Below are positions 12,726 to 26,716 of a DNA stretch of 64,000 nt, in pieces. Position 1 is the stretch's first letter; every line of letters begins with the position of its first letter. A program made the translations under genes and the position numbers. The stretch is from Dasyornis broadbenti (taxonomy: Eukaryota > Chordata > Aves > Passeriformes > Dasyornithidae), in NCBI GenBank assembly GCA_013397935.1, contig VZRN01002950.1, positions 60,595 through 124,594 of the forward strand, in the 5' to 3' direction. The notes below the pieces were generated by a model. The model did not search any database. It was not told where the DNA came from and worked only from the letters and a program-made list of their open reading frames with translations.

Positions 12726-15700
12726 CACTTAAAAGCACTCCAAAAACATTATTACAACAGGAGAAAGAAAGTCCATCAATATTTTGCAGATTGCCCAGTT
12801 AACATGTGGAGCTTGATGCCACAAGGCGCCAGAGAGTTAAGCTCTCGCCACACTGCCATCACACAACAGTGAATGAAATATGTAAGATACACACGTGCTG
12901 CCTGGCTTGAGTGCCTGGGCAGGCACTGGACTCCTGGGCTAGGAAGAGACAGAGAAACCAATGGCAATGAAGAAAGCCAGGGAGGAACTTGATACTGCCA
13001 GGACTGCAAGAAGAAGGTGAAGGAGAAAAAGGTGCCTGGAAAAGGAAAATGGGAGATAAACATCAAGTAACAATCTGGAAAAAGGTAAGGGAGATGTTTT
13101 TGTGGGATTTCATCCTTCACTCTCCAAGTGATAGACGGGGAATTTTTTAAAGGTACTGGTAGGCTGCATCAGAGCATATGCCCCAGTCCTCTGAAAAAAG
13201 AAGAAATGGAAGATGCTGACCACAGGTGAATGTTTACAACTGCACCCAGCTGGGCTGCAGACAGAGCAGCCAAGCCATGAAGAGCTGCCTCATTCAACCC
13301 TGCTGTGCTGTGCTCCAAACACCAACATCCTGGTCCATCCCCAAGTACTGCATTCCCTTTGCATCCCAGTTCACCATTCAAACTTCCAAAATAAACAACT
13401 GAATATCCTGCAGATGGGGAATTTCAGGCTGTGTTGAACATTTTCAGTCTATGGTTTGATTTAGACTGGCATAGAGAGACTCAGCTGTAGTTGTGCACAT
13501 TTCGAGCAGCCTGAGGAAAAAATATTTTTTCCTAGGTTATCCACTGTGTCTCCAGCTCCACCATCCTGGAGCCTCACAGTCTAAGTGTATCTAATAAGTA
13601 GAGAGCTGGGGTTTTCTCCACCAGGGACTTAGGACAGCACAAAGCCTCATTGGGTGCCCTGCAACTCAGAAAATACCTCTGCTATGGCAAAGCTTGCACA
13701 TCACTGTGCACAATCAGAGCAGGTACTTAACTACAACGGCCAACAAAGCTCTTCAGACAGTATGTTTGTTATAAGGGTCATCCTGATCTGCACATGGCTC
13801 TAATTTCCTTTTCAAGAGTGAGCATATAGACAAGGACAGCAGAAATAGACTCTTACGGCCATGGAAATAGAGCAATTTTTCCTTCATGCTCAGGGATTTC
13901 ATTCAAGTTCTCCCCAGCTGCAGTAACAAGAGCAGTTGGGGTGGTAATGTGAACACATGGGAAGCATTAAAGCACAACACCACACAGCAATTAGGCCCAT
14001 CCAGACTGCTCACGTATTACAGAGCATGAGGTCACCTGCTCCTCTGTCCACCAATGTGCCCATGGGATGCCTACTGCAGGGCTTTCCTCTGCTTATGCAG
14101 GCCTGACACTGGGGTTTTTTGCTCCACTGTGCACGGCTGGTGGCATGGATTACTAGTGAGGCACACCACCATGGGCCTGAACTGGAAATGTGTCACCAGG
14201 CAAGCCATCACACAGCTTTATGGTAGCGGATGTACCGGCACATGCACATCAAGCAGCAGTCCTAGTCCTGGAATGAGACCATCCATCCCCAAAGGCATGG
14301 CTCTTGCCAACATTTAAGCCTTGGAAACAGCAGATGGGTAAGAACTTGCCCTATAGTCCCTCTAGTTCAGGAACAGTGGCACTTTTTTCCTCCTTCCCCT
14401 CCCATGTGTTCCCCTCCACCTACCCTTCTCCCAGGAAGCACAGAACATCACAACCAGAAATAAAATCAACAATGAAGCAAAACACCCAGATAATCCCATG
14501 GCTACTCGCACAGCCTTTGACATCAAGCAGCCTGCTCCTGGCTTCCCTTTCCAGCCTGGGAAGCAGGAGTCCCAGCACAACAACCACAGCACATATCACC
14601 CATTGCTCAGTTGCTTTCCTCCACACCTCCTACTCCTAATCCCACCCGCCCTCCTTCCCCACCACTGCTCTGCCAGTGGGGAACCCCACCACCAACATAC
14701 TGTGCACACAACATAATAAAGCAACAGAGTCCAGTGTTAAGCAAGGCTTTTATGTGCAGCCAGCATTTCAAAAGGCACAGTACATGCTGTATGCTCGGTG
14801 CCGTCAGACTCCAAGACTGAATTCTCCAGTGTTTTAGGAAAAAGGTAAGGCAGGAGGAGAGTGTGAGAGGGGGGAACAGACCAAGCTTTGTGGAATTCTT
14901 TTTAAGAGTGTATGCATGTATAAAAGGACATTTTTCCTGACCTCAAAGAGACAATATTATTTCACACAGACCTGTTTCCAAGAGCAGCCAAGCTATTTCT
15001 ACATGAACCAGTGCCTGGCTGAGGCAGTGACTGTGAAGGGGAAACCCTCTCTCCAAGTACGACATGGAAATTCCTTGACCTCAGCTGCGAAGCCAATCAA
15101 CACGTGTGCAATGGGCCAATGAAAAAGAAATTAAAATACCAGAGTGGCCACCACAGATGAAAGCAAGTGTGTAAGGGAGAAGGCACAGCCTGCTTTTTCC
15201 AGTCAAAAGGCCTAACAAAAAGGAAAAAAAAACCAAAAAAACAGGGACATGCCAGGCTGGGAAGAAGAGGAAAGCAGGGCAAAACCAAGGACATTGAGAC
15301 ATTGGTTAGAAAACCAAAGATGTAAAATGCCAGGCAAACAGGTTCTGAATCACATTCTACAGCCTGAAAGTAGAAAGGCAGGGCAAACAGGCATGGAAGG
15401 TAGAAATAAATATTTATTTTAGGCCATGCTATCATTTGCTGTGCTTTACGGAAAAGTTTGGGTGTCCACGATGAGCCCAGACAGAGCCAAATAAGTTCAT
15501 CATCAGTCTAGACCTGGTCACACCAAGTAGTGACTACACCACAGACCTGTACCCTACTCTAAAGCTGTGTTTGCTTCCTCCAGGCCACTGGAGAAAACAC
15601 CTTCAGAGTGAAATTATTTTTCCTGACTGACATTAAGGACACACCAACATACTGTCTAAAGCAAGAGTCCCACAAACAAGTCACCACTGGATAAAGAGCT

Positions 15701-16986
15701 GAACAGCAACAACTGACCCATGTTAGCTTTCAAGTCAAGGGAGACACAGTCCTTTGCTTCTTTCTTGGAGAGCTGGATATCTAGAATTAAAGCATCTGAA
15801 CCCTAGAAAACGCTTGTGATCCGGGCTGAATCCTTTAGGATAGGCAAAGCAGCATTTCCCCCCACAGCAAAAAACTGATGTGTACCACACACACCCCTCC
15901 ATGGCTCTGCAATGGGATTTAACATGCTCCACAGTCAGGTCACTCAGTGTGAACGTGAGCTCACGGCACTCCTGTAACACACCAGATGCACAGTCTGCTC
16001 TCTCCATGGGATAGATGTCAGTCAGAAGGGATCTCCCACTGCCAGAATAATTTGTCTTTTCCATGGCCCACTCCCAAGTTAACAGCGGGAAAGATGACTG
16101 CAAGATCTGCACCACAGACCTTCCAAGCAACCTGCATGAAGCAGAACAGCAAACACAAAAAGTACTAGTGGCACCCATTGGTCAGTTTGGGTACACACAC
16201 AGGGACAGGGATGCACAGCTGTGTCAGGCCCATGAGCCTCTTCTAAGACCAGCCATGGATACAAACCACAGCTACAAGCCTTATTACAACCGTGTCTGTA
16301 TTTAGGAGAAGTAAGTAAGAGCAGTCCATATACTTTCATCCTTTTCAGAGTCCCAAGAAACTCCACTTAACAAAAAACAGTCACTCCTTACAGCAAGAGT
16401 GACGTGTAATGCAGGCAACAAGTTTGCTGGTGCTTAGATACTCTGCATTAAAGATAAAAGCAATCAGGTCCAAATGAGCCCTGTGCTCCAAGACCTAAAA
16501 CTGTGTCAAAACCCAGAATTCTCAATGAGTTCTCAGAGACCCCACCAAACTGCTGTAGTTTCCGTACCTGCTGGGTTTTTCCAGGGAAAGACAAGCTTTT
16601 GAAAAACAAGAGTGACATCCAAGGAACTTGATTCTTACTGAATCTCCAACACAGGCTTCTTTGAACACAACACCAGTTTGGAATATATGCCCTTTCCTAC
16701 TGGACATCTAGAGGAATCGTGGATACCGAGGATAGTCTCTCCTCTTCTCTCCTGGTCACCTGCCCCTCTCCTTCTGGCGTCAAACTTTCCAAGGTCTCCC
16801 AGTGCTCGTGGTCTAGGACAGAAACGTATTTATTAGGTCAAAATTAACAGAGTGTGCATGAATTAGAAAATGAGACCAGTCTCTTCAGCTAGGGTTGGGC
16901 AAGCTTGTTTTGCCTGATTTAGAGGCCATTCAAACATTGTGGGTTTGAACATTACTGCATTAGTGTTTCACTTAGGAAAAACTGTG

Positions 16987-17004
16987 AAAAAAAAAAAAAA
17001 AAAG
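16987..17004 (+). repeat. Poly-A tract
   Basis: An uninterrupted run of about 18 A. I found no retrocopy or LINE upstream of it, so it is treated as a simple repeat. Confidence 0.8.
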
Positions 17005-18282
17005 AAAGGTGAAGAGAAAGGGAAAAAATCCAATGGAAACATAAATAGCATATAATGTATATGGGGTCTCCACTTGTGCCAGCACAGATCTTCTACGCCC
17101 TACACATTGCATAGGCTTCCCGTCAGCTAGAAGTTCCTTTGGTGTACACAAAAACAACAACAAAAAAAATCCTGAATCACCATAAAGAGGTGGAACAGGT
17201 CAAATGAGATGGATATACATGCCAACGACAGCTGGTCCTAAACTCTGACCAGTCTTCATTCAGACTTCAAAATCAAGATCATGTAGATCAAGAATAGAGA
17301 ATTAATTTGTAAAGCTCCGAGTCCCTCAGACCACCTTGGGTGAATCACAACTGCCTTCTGCATCAATAGGACATGCTGCAAACTCTCCACCGCTCCTGCA
17401 GTCGGTTCATTAGCTTTCTCCATCCCTCAGCTGCACTTGGCTGCATGTAGGACCCCAACAGCCCAGCTTTCTGGAGATAATTAGCACTGGTCATTTTACA
17501 TCCTGCTGGGGACGGGACCCCCTGAGAGGCGCCATTATATTCATGCCCATCAGCTAAAGAACAAGGCCTTCAGGTTCAACAGCTAACCCCATCTAAGAGG
17601 ACAGCTGGTCTCTTCCCAAACTTCACCTCAACAGCAGTAGAGGGGAAAGGTGTGAGACATCCTTAGTGCAGGGACTAAAAGCAAGCAGAGGACACATGAT
17701 GAAAGAAAAAAATGGGCACCAGGGAAGAAACTTAAGGTACGGAAGGAACAAGGGTCTCCTTGCCAATATGACCACTTTAAAGCACCTTCTCTGTCACCTT
17801 CTCTTCTGAAATCTCCATTTCAAAAGAAAAAACCTACAAGGAATCAAGTAGAAACCAAACCAAGAATAGCCTACCTCTAGAGGCATTGTCTCCACATCCT
17901 AAAGGTTGATTTAGGTGAAAACAGAGACAAGAAACAAAGAGGCGTGAGGCTGGCAGTGGACACTTCTTACCTGCCTATGAGCAAGATCCAATGGCAGAAA
18001 GCATGGCCTGACTGAGCAATTCTCCCACCACCAGCAACCTGCAGCCCTCATCATGAGATCTGCCAGTCCCAGAGCCCTCACTCAGGTGATTAACTCCACC
18101 TAAAACACCATCCTTTCCTCCTCCCCCTTCTCCACCAAGCACTTTAAAGCCCCACAGCTGTATGGGTTCATCCTCTGCTCCCATTTGCAGGAATGGGCTA
18201 CACTCATCCTCACTAGCAGGTCCGATAAGCTGCATCAATGTGAAAGAAGTTGTGTTTGTACTAAGAAACCACAGAGAAGGTA

Positions 18283-18298
18283 CCACCACCACCACCAT
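18283..18298 (+). repeat. (ACC)n simple repeat
   Basis: Five ACC triplets in a row ending in ATG. The run is short. Confidence 0.8.
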
Positions 18299-19099
18299 GT
18301 TGGGCTATATTTTCACCCTGGCTCTGGGCCCCTTGTGCCCAGAGGATACTTTCAAGACAAGCACAGTTACACAGATGTCAGTGGGACTGCCCCAGCCCTG
18401 CCCTTGCCTGCAGTGCAGAGGAAGATGCCGTGAGCCCTATATGGCAATGACCCCACACAGGAGGAATCCCTTTTCTTCTCCATAACATCTCTGACTTCCC
18501 CCCCACCTAATCTATATTTTTTTTCCGGCCCATGTATACTTTCCAGCTCGTTTCCTCTTGCGGTTCTCATTTCCCGCTCCTAGGAGGTGAGCTCATGCGT
18601 TTCTCAATTACCAGCCAAAGAAAGAGAGAGGGAGTAAGCAATCTTACGGAAACAGATGAAGTCATGCCTGTATAAGGCCACATTACAGCTTGTGCTCACA
18701 GAGCCATGATGCAGACATTGCTGCCCCCCAACCCTGGCAGGGCAGCTCAGCTTCTCAGTCCATAGCTGAAGTCATTCTCCTTGTGCCGAGGGAAGATGCT
18801 CCGCCAACATCCAGGGAGTGCGGAGCATGTTTATCTCACTGTCTCTTCCCTCTCGTCCCCCCTTCACCCCTGCTTTCGATCCTACCGCCCTTTTGTCCAC
18901 CCCCAGTGATCCCCATGGATCTTTGACTCATTCACAGCACGCCACTGAGTCAATAGTGAGCCCACAGACCATGTGCAAGGCTCCCAGCACTGCATGCTCT
19001 GCCTACGGCTATGCGGACGCCGGAGAAGTTACACTAGGGAAATCTAAAGGCAATTAAAAGCATAATACAAGTGGTTGTTTAGAAAAGGTGGTGGGGAGG

Positions 19100-19370
19100 A
19101 GAGAATAAAATTAAAATAAATAAAGGAATGTTTTAATGAGTGCAGCAGTGAAAGCAGGATTAGAGGTGCCTGAATGGCATCTCTATATTTCCCGTATGGA
19201 AGGGAGGGCTGCCCAGCGCAACCAGAGCTGACAAAAAAAATTAGCTGGGCCTCAGGCTCAGAGAAACATTTGGCTAGAAAGGAAAGAAGGTAATTGCTGC
19301 AAATGTAGACTAATTCAGGAAGCAGCCAGCCCTACACGGGGCCGGTTCTTGTGCCGTTATGAGTGCTGGC
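19100..19370. promoter_or_regulatory. Candidate conserved non-coding element
   Basis: The block has the look of a vertebrate conserved element: few CpGs, no repeats, and runs such as AATTAGCTGGGCCTCAGGCT and GGTAATTGCTGCAAATGTAG. It adjoins the intact MIR. This is judged on texture only, without an alignment. Confidence 0.3.
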
Positions 19371-19410
19371 CTGAGGGGTGGAGAAAAAGCACTAGGAAAT
19401 ACCAGGAAAA

Positions 19411-19437
19411 AACAAAACAAAACAAAACAAGACAGAA
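19411..19437 (+). repeat. (AAAAC)n simple repeat
   Basis: Four consecutive AAAAC-type units followed by AAGACAG. The run is short. Confidence 0.85.
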
Positions 19438-19695
19438 AACAACAAATTTCTCCTTCCCACAGTTCACACGTGCTTAGTGTTTTTCTTCCCTTGCCTCTCG
19501 CTCCCTAAGGACACTTGGAATCTTCTGGGGGTCCCACTCAGCATTGCCTTCACTATCCTATCCTTGCCTATCCTATCGCCATGGAGGGAGCGATCTGAGT
19601 GGCTCCCAAAGCATGGACCATACCCCTCCCTTCCCCCTGCCCCAGGAGAAGAGCGGGCTGGAAGGTGAGGCGCAGGGCACGGAGGATGTGTTTAC

Positions 19696-19878
19696 TCTCA
19701 TAACACCCCTGTGAGGTGGGGAAGTCATAGCCTCATCTGACAGATGAGGAACAGAGGCAAAGTGAGATTAAAGGATTAGCCCAAGGTCACACAGGAAAAG
19801 TTTGTAGCAGAAGTGGAAATTAAACCCAGGTCTCTTGGTCCAAAATCAGTGCCTTAAGCGCAAGACCAGACTTTCCTA
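19696..19878 (-). mobile_element. MIR-type (CORE-SINE) element, near full length, reverse orientation
   Basis: The plus strand carries the complement of MIR in order: CTCATAACACCCCTGTGAGG (tail), CCTCATCTGACAGATGAGGA, CAGAGGCAAAGTGAGATTAA, GCCCAAGGTCACACAGGAAA (core), then GTGGAAATTAAACCCAGGTC and a tRNA-like head around GTGCCTTAAGCGCAAGACC. It is unusually intact for a family that was active before the amniote radiation. Confidence 0.82.
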
Positions 19879-20554
19879 GAGCTGGTCCACCTTTTATATT
19901 TGATAGTTTAATTTCAAACAGAAAAACAGTTTATTTTCTAAATACATATTTTCATAGAAAAGGGAGATGGAGGAGCTCATTTCCTGGAGGCAGGAGCTGC
20001 TTAAGATCTTATTTATTTCTGTTTAATTTAATTTCTTTTAGGTTTTAGCATTTCTGATGGTGAAAAAAATGCAGAAATTTCAAAGCACAGGAACACATTT
20101 CTTTTAATTTATAATTCATCATGGGAAATATTTTCCACTTTCCAGCCAGTTCTGCCCTGCCTCTCATTGCCTTACCAGGTTTTTAATACCTTTTTATTAT
20201 TTTTTCATAGCCTTGACTAGCTTAGAAAGCCCACATCTAAACAGAGGCCTTTTTTGGACAACAACACCATCACTAAAACCCTGTTGTTCAGAAACGTACT
20301 TTACAAATGAATACAGGCAACAGGTCCATGCCCAGACATATGTAAGCTGCAGGACAAATTTGAGTTAGACCCTAGCTGCTGCTGACTCTGCTCATCCAGT
20401 CCCTGCCCAGTCCATGCCTCCCTCTGCTTCTGGCTCTGAAACTCCCTATTTTCTTCCTTTTTATTGTGCTGCCAAGTCCAGTCCTTCCAAAACACATCTT
20501 CCTCTTGGCTCTGAAAGCCCCTTGGCAGGGGAAGGCAGTCCCACGCCTCCTCAC

Positions 20555-20640
20555 ACATGGGCCAGCTGAGGTCCATGGAGGAGCAACTACTTGTCCACAA
20601 TCAACTAGGAGACCATCAGCAGAGCTGGGGAAAGTAGATG
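20555..20640 (-). mobile_element. Possible MIR-type fragment (reverse)
   Basis: A short run around ACTACTTGTCCACAATCAAC and CATCAGCAGAGCTGGGGAAA resembles the reverse MIR core (TTGCCCAAGGTCACAC, then GCAGAGCTGGG). The match is weak and may be chance. Confidence 0.35.
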
Positions 20641-23600
20641 GGTTTCATTAACACAGAGCCTCTCTCCATTTAGACATGAAAAATTCAGCCCTCAGAGAGG
20701 CCCCTAGGAATTTACCATCACAATCCAAAAGGGGAGGTTTTTCACCCCGAGACACTAAACAGCAAGAAAGCTACATGAAACAAACATGACCTGAGGCTGG
20801 CATATTTAAAGGTGACTTAAGGACCCAGACATTCAATCCCCATGAAAACAAATGAGAATCAGTAGGCAGAAAAGGGCTGTCTTATATTCATGCCAACCAA
20901 ACGGTTAAAATTAGTTACAATTGGTAAAGCATTTTGAAGAAAATGTGGAACACTTATATAAAAGCTGAATGTTGCTCAGAAACAAAGATCTCTTTTCCTG
21001 TAATTGTGTTTAATGATCTCTGAAGAACAAGCAGACAATCCGCAAGGATGACTACCACCATCACATATGTTCCTGTGACAATGAGGGAATTAGGCTGAAA
21101 CAAAGACTAATGTGCTATCCTTACAAGGCAGTTTTCACTTCTCGTTTGGCTCCCTCTTCACTTAAATACTTACTTACACAAGCAGGCAAACTTTGTGCAT
21201 CAATGACTAAGTATTTCACCAGCAGAAAAGAAAATGTATTATGACTGGTATCAGTCCAGTTTGCCCTGAAGATATCTAAACACCTACCTACCACACACAA
21301 AAAGATTTCAGTCCCCTCCCTGACTCCCAGCTGGGCTGTGTCTGGTCCATAGTATGTATCCACATCTCAGAGCTGAGGCAGGCCAACATTAGAGCAGAGC
21401 TTCAGCAGCATTGCAAGGGTAGGTCCTGGATTATTTAACTGTACTTCATGCACTGAAAACTCAGCTTTGAGCTCTTTTTTGACTTGTTTCAGTCCCAAGG
21501 AAGGACAGTTTGTCCCCTCTGGGACAAGCTCCTTGAGGCTGGCTGACTTCTGCAGCAGTCCAGAGCATCCTGCACTGCCAAATGAAAAGCTCAGTCAGAA
21601 ATTTTGACTCACCTCAGTCAGTGCAGGTAACAAGAGCAGCATAGACCAGCATGTGCTACCCAAGACTTGTTCAAGACCACCAGGATATTTTTGCTTTTGG
21701 GCTGTTACTGCATCCTCTCTTTTTTTCACTGCTTCCCCCATTATCACCTTAGTTAACAGTGGGTGAGAAACTAAATTTACTTGTAAGTTCATGTGCTCAC
21801 ATACAGGTAGCACAAGGGCAGGGTCCTTCGGCAGCTCGGTTGATTTGGTGTGGTCTGTGCCCCATGGTCAATGTTTGTTGGCTTCCTGAGGATATGACCA
21901 CAGGGAAGAGGTGCAGAGAGGCCTGAACTCTCAGGGCTGGAAGCTTTGGGTGCAACTGGTCCAGAGAAGAAAGGCAGGTGCTAATGAACCGGTCTTCATC
22001 CTATTTTGCAGGTCCTGTCTGGCTCTAGGAGAGAAATACCCAGAGGAAAACTTCTCTAGACTGCAGCTAACATTATACAGGCAGAATGTGGTTTTCACTT
22101 CTTTGTCCCAAGTTCTGGGTAAGGTGAAGTGAATTCCTGGAAACTGAAGGGTTTGGACATGAGAGTTGTAGGCTTGGAAAAATACTACTTCTGGCTACGA
22201 TGATTTATTTATAGTTGCAATTAAAGACAAAAAGCCTCTTCAGAGAGGGAGGATGAAGTGGAAACAAGGCCAGGCCTAGAAACCTAAGACTACAGGGATT
22301 CCCAGAGTAAAATTAATCAGGGAACTGAGTTGTTTTCTATTTAGTTTCTTTCCTAAAGGGTTATCTCTTTATTTTGCTTATCTGGCCCACAGCTTTGCAA
22401 CAAACACATTTCTGGACCTTCCCCATGAGCTTTGGAGACAGGCCAAACACTAGAATTGAGACTGGGGGTGGGTCTCAAACTCACAAGGACTTGGGAGCCT
22501 TCAGGCACAAAGGTCATCCTACACCTTACCCCTGGTGCTTTTCTCCACCCAGCCACAGCAAAGGTAGTGATGGCTTTGGGATGTGGCAGTGGAGGGAAAG
22601 AGGAGAGCCCCAAAATCACCAACTGCATGGAAGATCAAGGAAGTACAAGAAGGCAAGAAAGAGGCCAAAAGTTCTAACATCTACAAGAAAAAAATGTAGA
22701 TGAAAAACATGTAAAAAGAAATGTGTGTGGTAGAATTTTCTCTGTGCTGGCCTTTGATTTACAGCCTGCTAGGGTATATATTATTCCAGCTCTTAAAAGA
22801 GTGGGTGTGGTGCAAACCCCCGGACAACCTTTTGAGATGGAGTTCTGTAGATGTCTCTTCATTTCTTTTAGATCCCGTTTTTGGCCCTGCAAAAATCCCC
22901 TGATGAATAAAAGATCTGGCTCCAGCCACCATGATTTGGATAACAAATGAGGTGGGGAACTGCAGATCAATTCAAACAGCAAGACAAGTCAAAGGAGGTG
23001 CTTCTTTGCTGTCCCAGTGCCTCACAACCCCTTCTGACCGGGGGCTCCAGTTGAGACTCCCAGGCTAGATAGGACCTCTGATCACTGCAGCAATCAGAAA
23101 AGTGCCCAGGCAGACCAAAACTAGGGACAATCTCTCACACAGAAAAGCCAGGGCTGCTTTATTGTAGGAGACACTGAAGTCAGCTCTGTCTGTTCATTCC
23201 CCAGACGGGACTCTCAGGCCTCAACTTCCCTCTCTGGAATGGAGCAAGAGGCCTAGACGGCCTCATGTGCCATTACCATGTGTAAGCACCTCCAGCTAAA
23301 AGGCTGCTACAGGTTTCCCCTTCAACCTGCATTGCCCTGCTTACATACTGCATTCCAGCCTGGAAGAAGAGGCCGCTACTCCCTGTTTATATACACTTTG
23401 CTCCAAGAGATGTTTTTCAGTCTCTTAGAGCTGCCTGACATCCACACTGTGACAAGAAGCTGCACTGCACCACGTCTCTGCTACTTTTCATGCAACTTTC
23501 CCCACACACTGCACCCACTGAAACGTGTGCAGCAGCAGTTCTCTCTAGACAGGTACAAGGCACACTGCTAAAACTCATGGCAGAGAAGTAGTACCTCTCC

Positions 23601-26600
23601 CTGAAATGGGGAAGAAGCAAGACTGGATGGCCTTTAACTCACAGGATTTATAGGACTGGCTGAAACAATTAGCAATTACCTATGTATCTCTTATCAAGCA
23701 TGTCTGAAGTGCATGACAGAGAGAACAAAGCAAACTTTATGCCTAAAATTAAGTAAGCCTGTGGATTGCAAAAGGAAGAAAAGTTGGGCTAGCTACAATT
23801 CCCAGGGAAAAAAGTCTGAAACATAAATAAATAATGAATAAATACGAAAAGTATTCATAAGCACAGAAGATAACAAAGCAAAGTCTTAGGCTAATATGGA
23901 TTTAATCAGAAACAATTTGGATCCAACTAAGCTAATTTCCCTCTATGACAGACTGCATGGATAGCAGAGAGGCCGTTACATGTCTTGACTTATAAAGCTT
24001 CAGATGCATAACATCCTCCTAAGAGATGAAATAAATGGTCTCAAATAAACTTTCACAGAGCAGATGCAAAAGTGACTGGAAATACGATACTTGGATGCTA
24101 ACTATCAGGGGGTCACTGTCAAAATGGAGGGATTAACCCAGAAGAGCTGTACTGTGTTTGTTGTGTGTCCAGATTTCTTCAAAGTTTTCTCTAACAACTT
24201 GGGCCATTAGATAGATTGCACGCTTGTAAAACACACAGCTGCTATGTAGCTGGGAAGAACTGCCTGAAGACAAGGCTTGAATTCTGATCTTGACAGTTGG
24301 GGAAATGTCTGAAAAAAAATTGGACCCCATTCAGTACAGATAAAGATAGGGAAAAACTGTCCACAATTCCCCAGAAAATTATGGAGAGTTTTGAGATGGA
24401 CCATGAGGTTAATAGGAGTCAGCCATGTCTCATGGCTACAGACAAAAGACAAATGTTGTCCTGAGTTGTACAAACATAAGTCCAGCCTGTAAAACACGTG
24501 GAGAAACCCTTCTGCTGTGGTCCACATGGCAAGGCCTTAGCCAGAGCGTTCCATCTCGTCTCAGGACAGTGAATGCCAAAAAGATGTACATTGACTGGAA
24601 ATACTCTGGAGGAAAGCAAAAGGAACAATCAAAGACTTAACCTTACCTGCATGGAGAGCTTTGAACAAAGCAGAGCTGTCCTTCACAAAAGAGAAACCCA
24701 TCAGGAGAAAATATACAACAAGAGTTTTCAGATTCCTGAAAGTCTCACCTGCCTTTCTAAGCCCAGGCACTGGACACTCTCCACCTCAGAAACATGGAGC
24801 AGGTAATCAATACACACTTTAGGAAAATATGGCATGTGATGGAGGGTCCAGTGAAGACGACAGTGCAAGCAAGAACTTCTGGCCCACAAAGTGCAGGAGC
24901 TACTGAATACCCTTTGCCTCTAACAGCCCACCCAAAAGGCATCGCAATGGAAGGCAGTTCCTGCATCCTGCGAGAGCAGCTGGGCCAGAGTGCGTGTGAG
25001 ACCTTGATTAAAAACACACTGCTGTTCACATTTCAGCTCTGCTTCTGGCGATCTGTGAGAACTTCCTCATTCCTAGAGGGTCTCCTCATCCCAGATGAGG
25101 GAGCTGGTGTCTGGGGAAGACCTTTAGTACTCATTACAAAAATGTTTCAATCCTCTTGTCGATCTCTCCTCACTTCACCAAAGCATGCAGACAGTCTTAT
25201 TTTTCAGACGCACCCACCAGCTCTCCCTTGACTGGCTGCTACACAAATGCCTGACACACCCCTACTGCTGCCAATGGAAAAGGCTTCCATTGATGTAAAG
25301 CACTCCACAGGTTTCAGTGGAACCTGTACAGGACCCCAAAGCAATGGTACCAATATGTGAGGAGCCCACAGGTTCCACAAGTGACTCATGAGACTGAGGA
25401 GCAGGGGGAAACCCTGAAACACGAGTGAAGAGCATTACACTGGACAAGAATCGTACAGAAGGCACAGCAAGATCAAGCCACACAGCTCTGTGGGTTTGGG
25501 AGTGATCTCCCCTCCCCAGGCACACCAAAATGCAGAGGCTACATGGCTGCTCTCCTGGGGAAAGGATGGAATGCCAGTCCTTGTTGGAGCTGCAGGTTCC
25601 CATCCCCACTCGCAGCAGATGAAATATGCCATGCTCCCAGCTAGAGGGCGAGAAGCATCCCCAAACACTGAGGGAGGGGCATCTCTAGTGCGTAAAAAGC
25701 CTAGAGGAAGGTCCAGACAACAAGAACAGCAAACAGCAACCAAAGCTCTGTGAAATATGAAAGGGAGAAATAAGTAAAAGCAGATGTAGTTGTGCCACAG
25801 AGGGCTTTTCCCTTGCATCTCCAGCATTCAAAAAACGGTCACCTCCCCTGCCCAGATGGTCTCTGTCCTCACTGAACTGGGCAACTCTGCTCTCAGCTCT
25901 GTCTGGCAGCCCTTGTCCATGGGGAACGCTAAACCTCAGAGACCTAACACACACATTGCAGACAAATTTTTAACCGCTTCCCTTGCTCCAAAGCAAAGCC
26001 AATTGCGTTGGAGTCTCAGCACAATGAAAGCATAACACAGGTTAAAAACTTCATAACACAGGCCAAAAACCTTTGAAATTTCATAACGTTTGTTATCTCC
26101 ATTGCTTTTCCAGGTAGGTTCAAACACGGAGACACGTATTCTGGTCTAACCATTAATTTAAACATCACTTAATGCAGAAGTTCACATTGGTTCAGTTACA
26201 TCAGGGCAAAGACCAATCCAAGCAGGCTCCATTTGGCCTGAACCATTTCCTGATTCATTCACAGAGTATTACTCAGGGATGTAACTGAGTTCTTTAATAA
26301 TAACTCCCACTTAACAAATACAAGTTTTTGTATGGGTCAATTCTAACCAGTGCCTGGTCTGGACTGGAAAAGTCTCTGTATGTTGTATGTTGCTGTAGAT
26401 GTGTTTCTAGTACAAAAACAACATCCCAAGCACACACAGACCACGCCTGTACTCTCAATGAAATACTGGTGTTACTGCATCATGACAAGAAGTTATATTG
26501 CTTTAAAGGCAGCAGCCCAGAGCAGTATAAATTTTTTTGCACAAACTCTCAGATCTTTCCCTGAAAGCAGGGGACAGCAATTTTTCCTGAACTAAAACAA

Positions 26601-26688
26601 CCATGCAACAGTGGCAGTGAATGATTTGATTTGTTTTCTGGAAAATGTTGTGTTCAAGCCAGGCCAATAAAAATGATCCATTATCCAA

Positions 26689-26716
26689 GGCATTTTTGCC
26701 ATTTGTTAAAAATGCC
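26689..26716. repeat. 9-bp inverted repeat inside a conserved-looking AT-rich block
   Basis: GGCATTTTT, then a 10-nt spacer, then AAAAATGCC. It lies within 26630-26800, an AT-rich low-CpG block with TTAATTGCTGACTAATTTGC and similar homeodomain-like cores. Confidence 0.7.

Larger units (their letters stand above)
12726..19695. other. Intergenic, no recognised gene; conserved-looking sequence toward the right end
   Basis: No coding gene was recognised. It includes simple repeats at 16987 and 18283, a 16-bp AT palindrome at 15404-15419, and from about 18570 a low-complexity-free block that grades into the MIR-bearing region. Confidence 0.55.

Noticed and set aside
15404..15419. 16-bp AT palindrome AAATAAATATTTATTT
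   Set aside because: Such AT palindromes are common by chance in AT-rich DNA, and no context supports a function.
25637..25651. CTCF-like sequence CTAGAGGGCG
   Set aside because: The 5' half of the motif does not match, so it is too weak to list.
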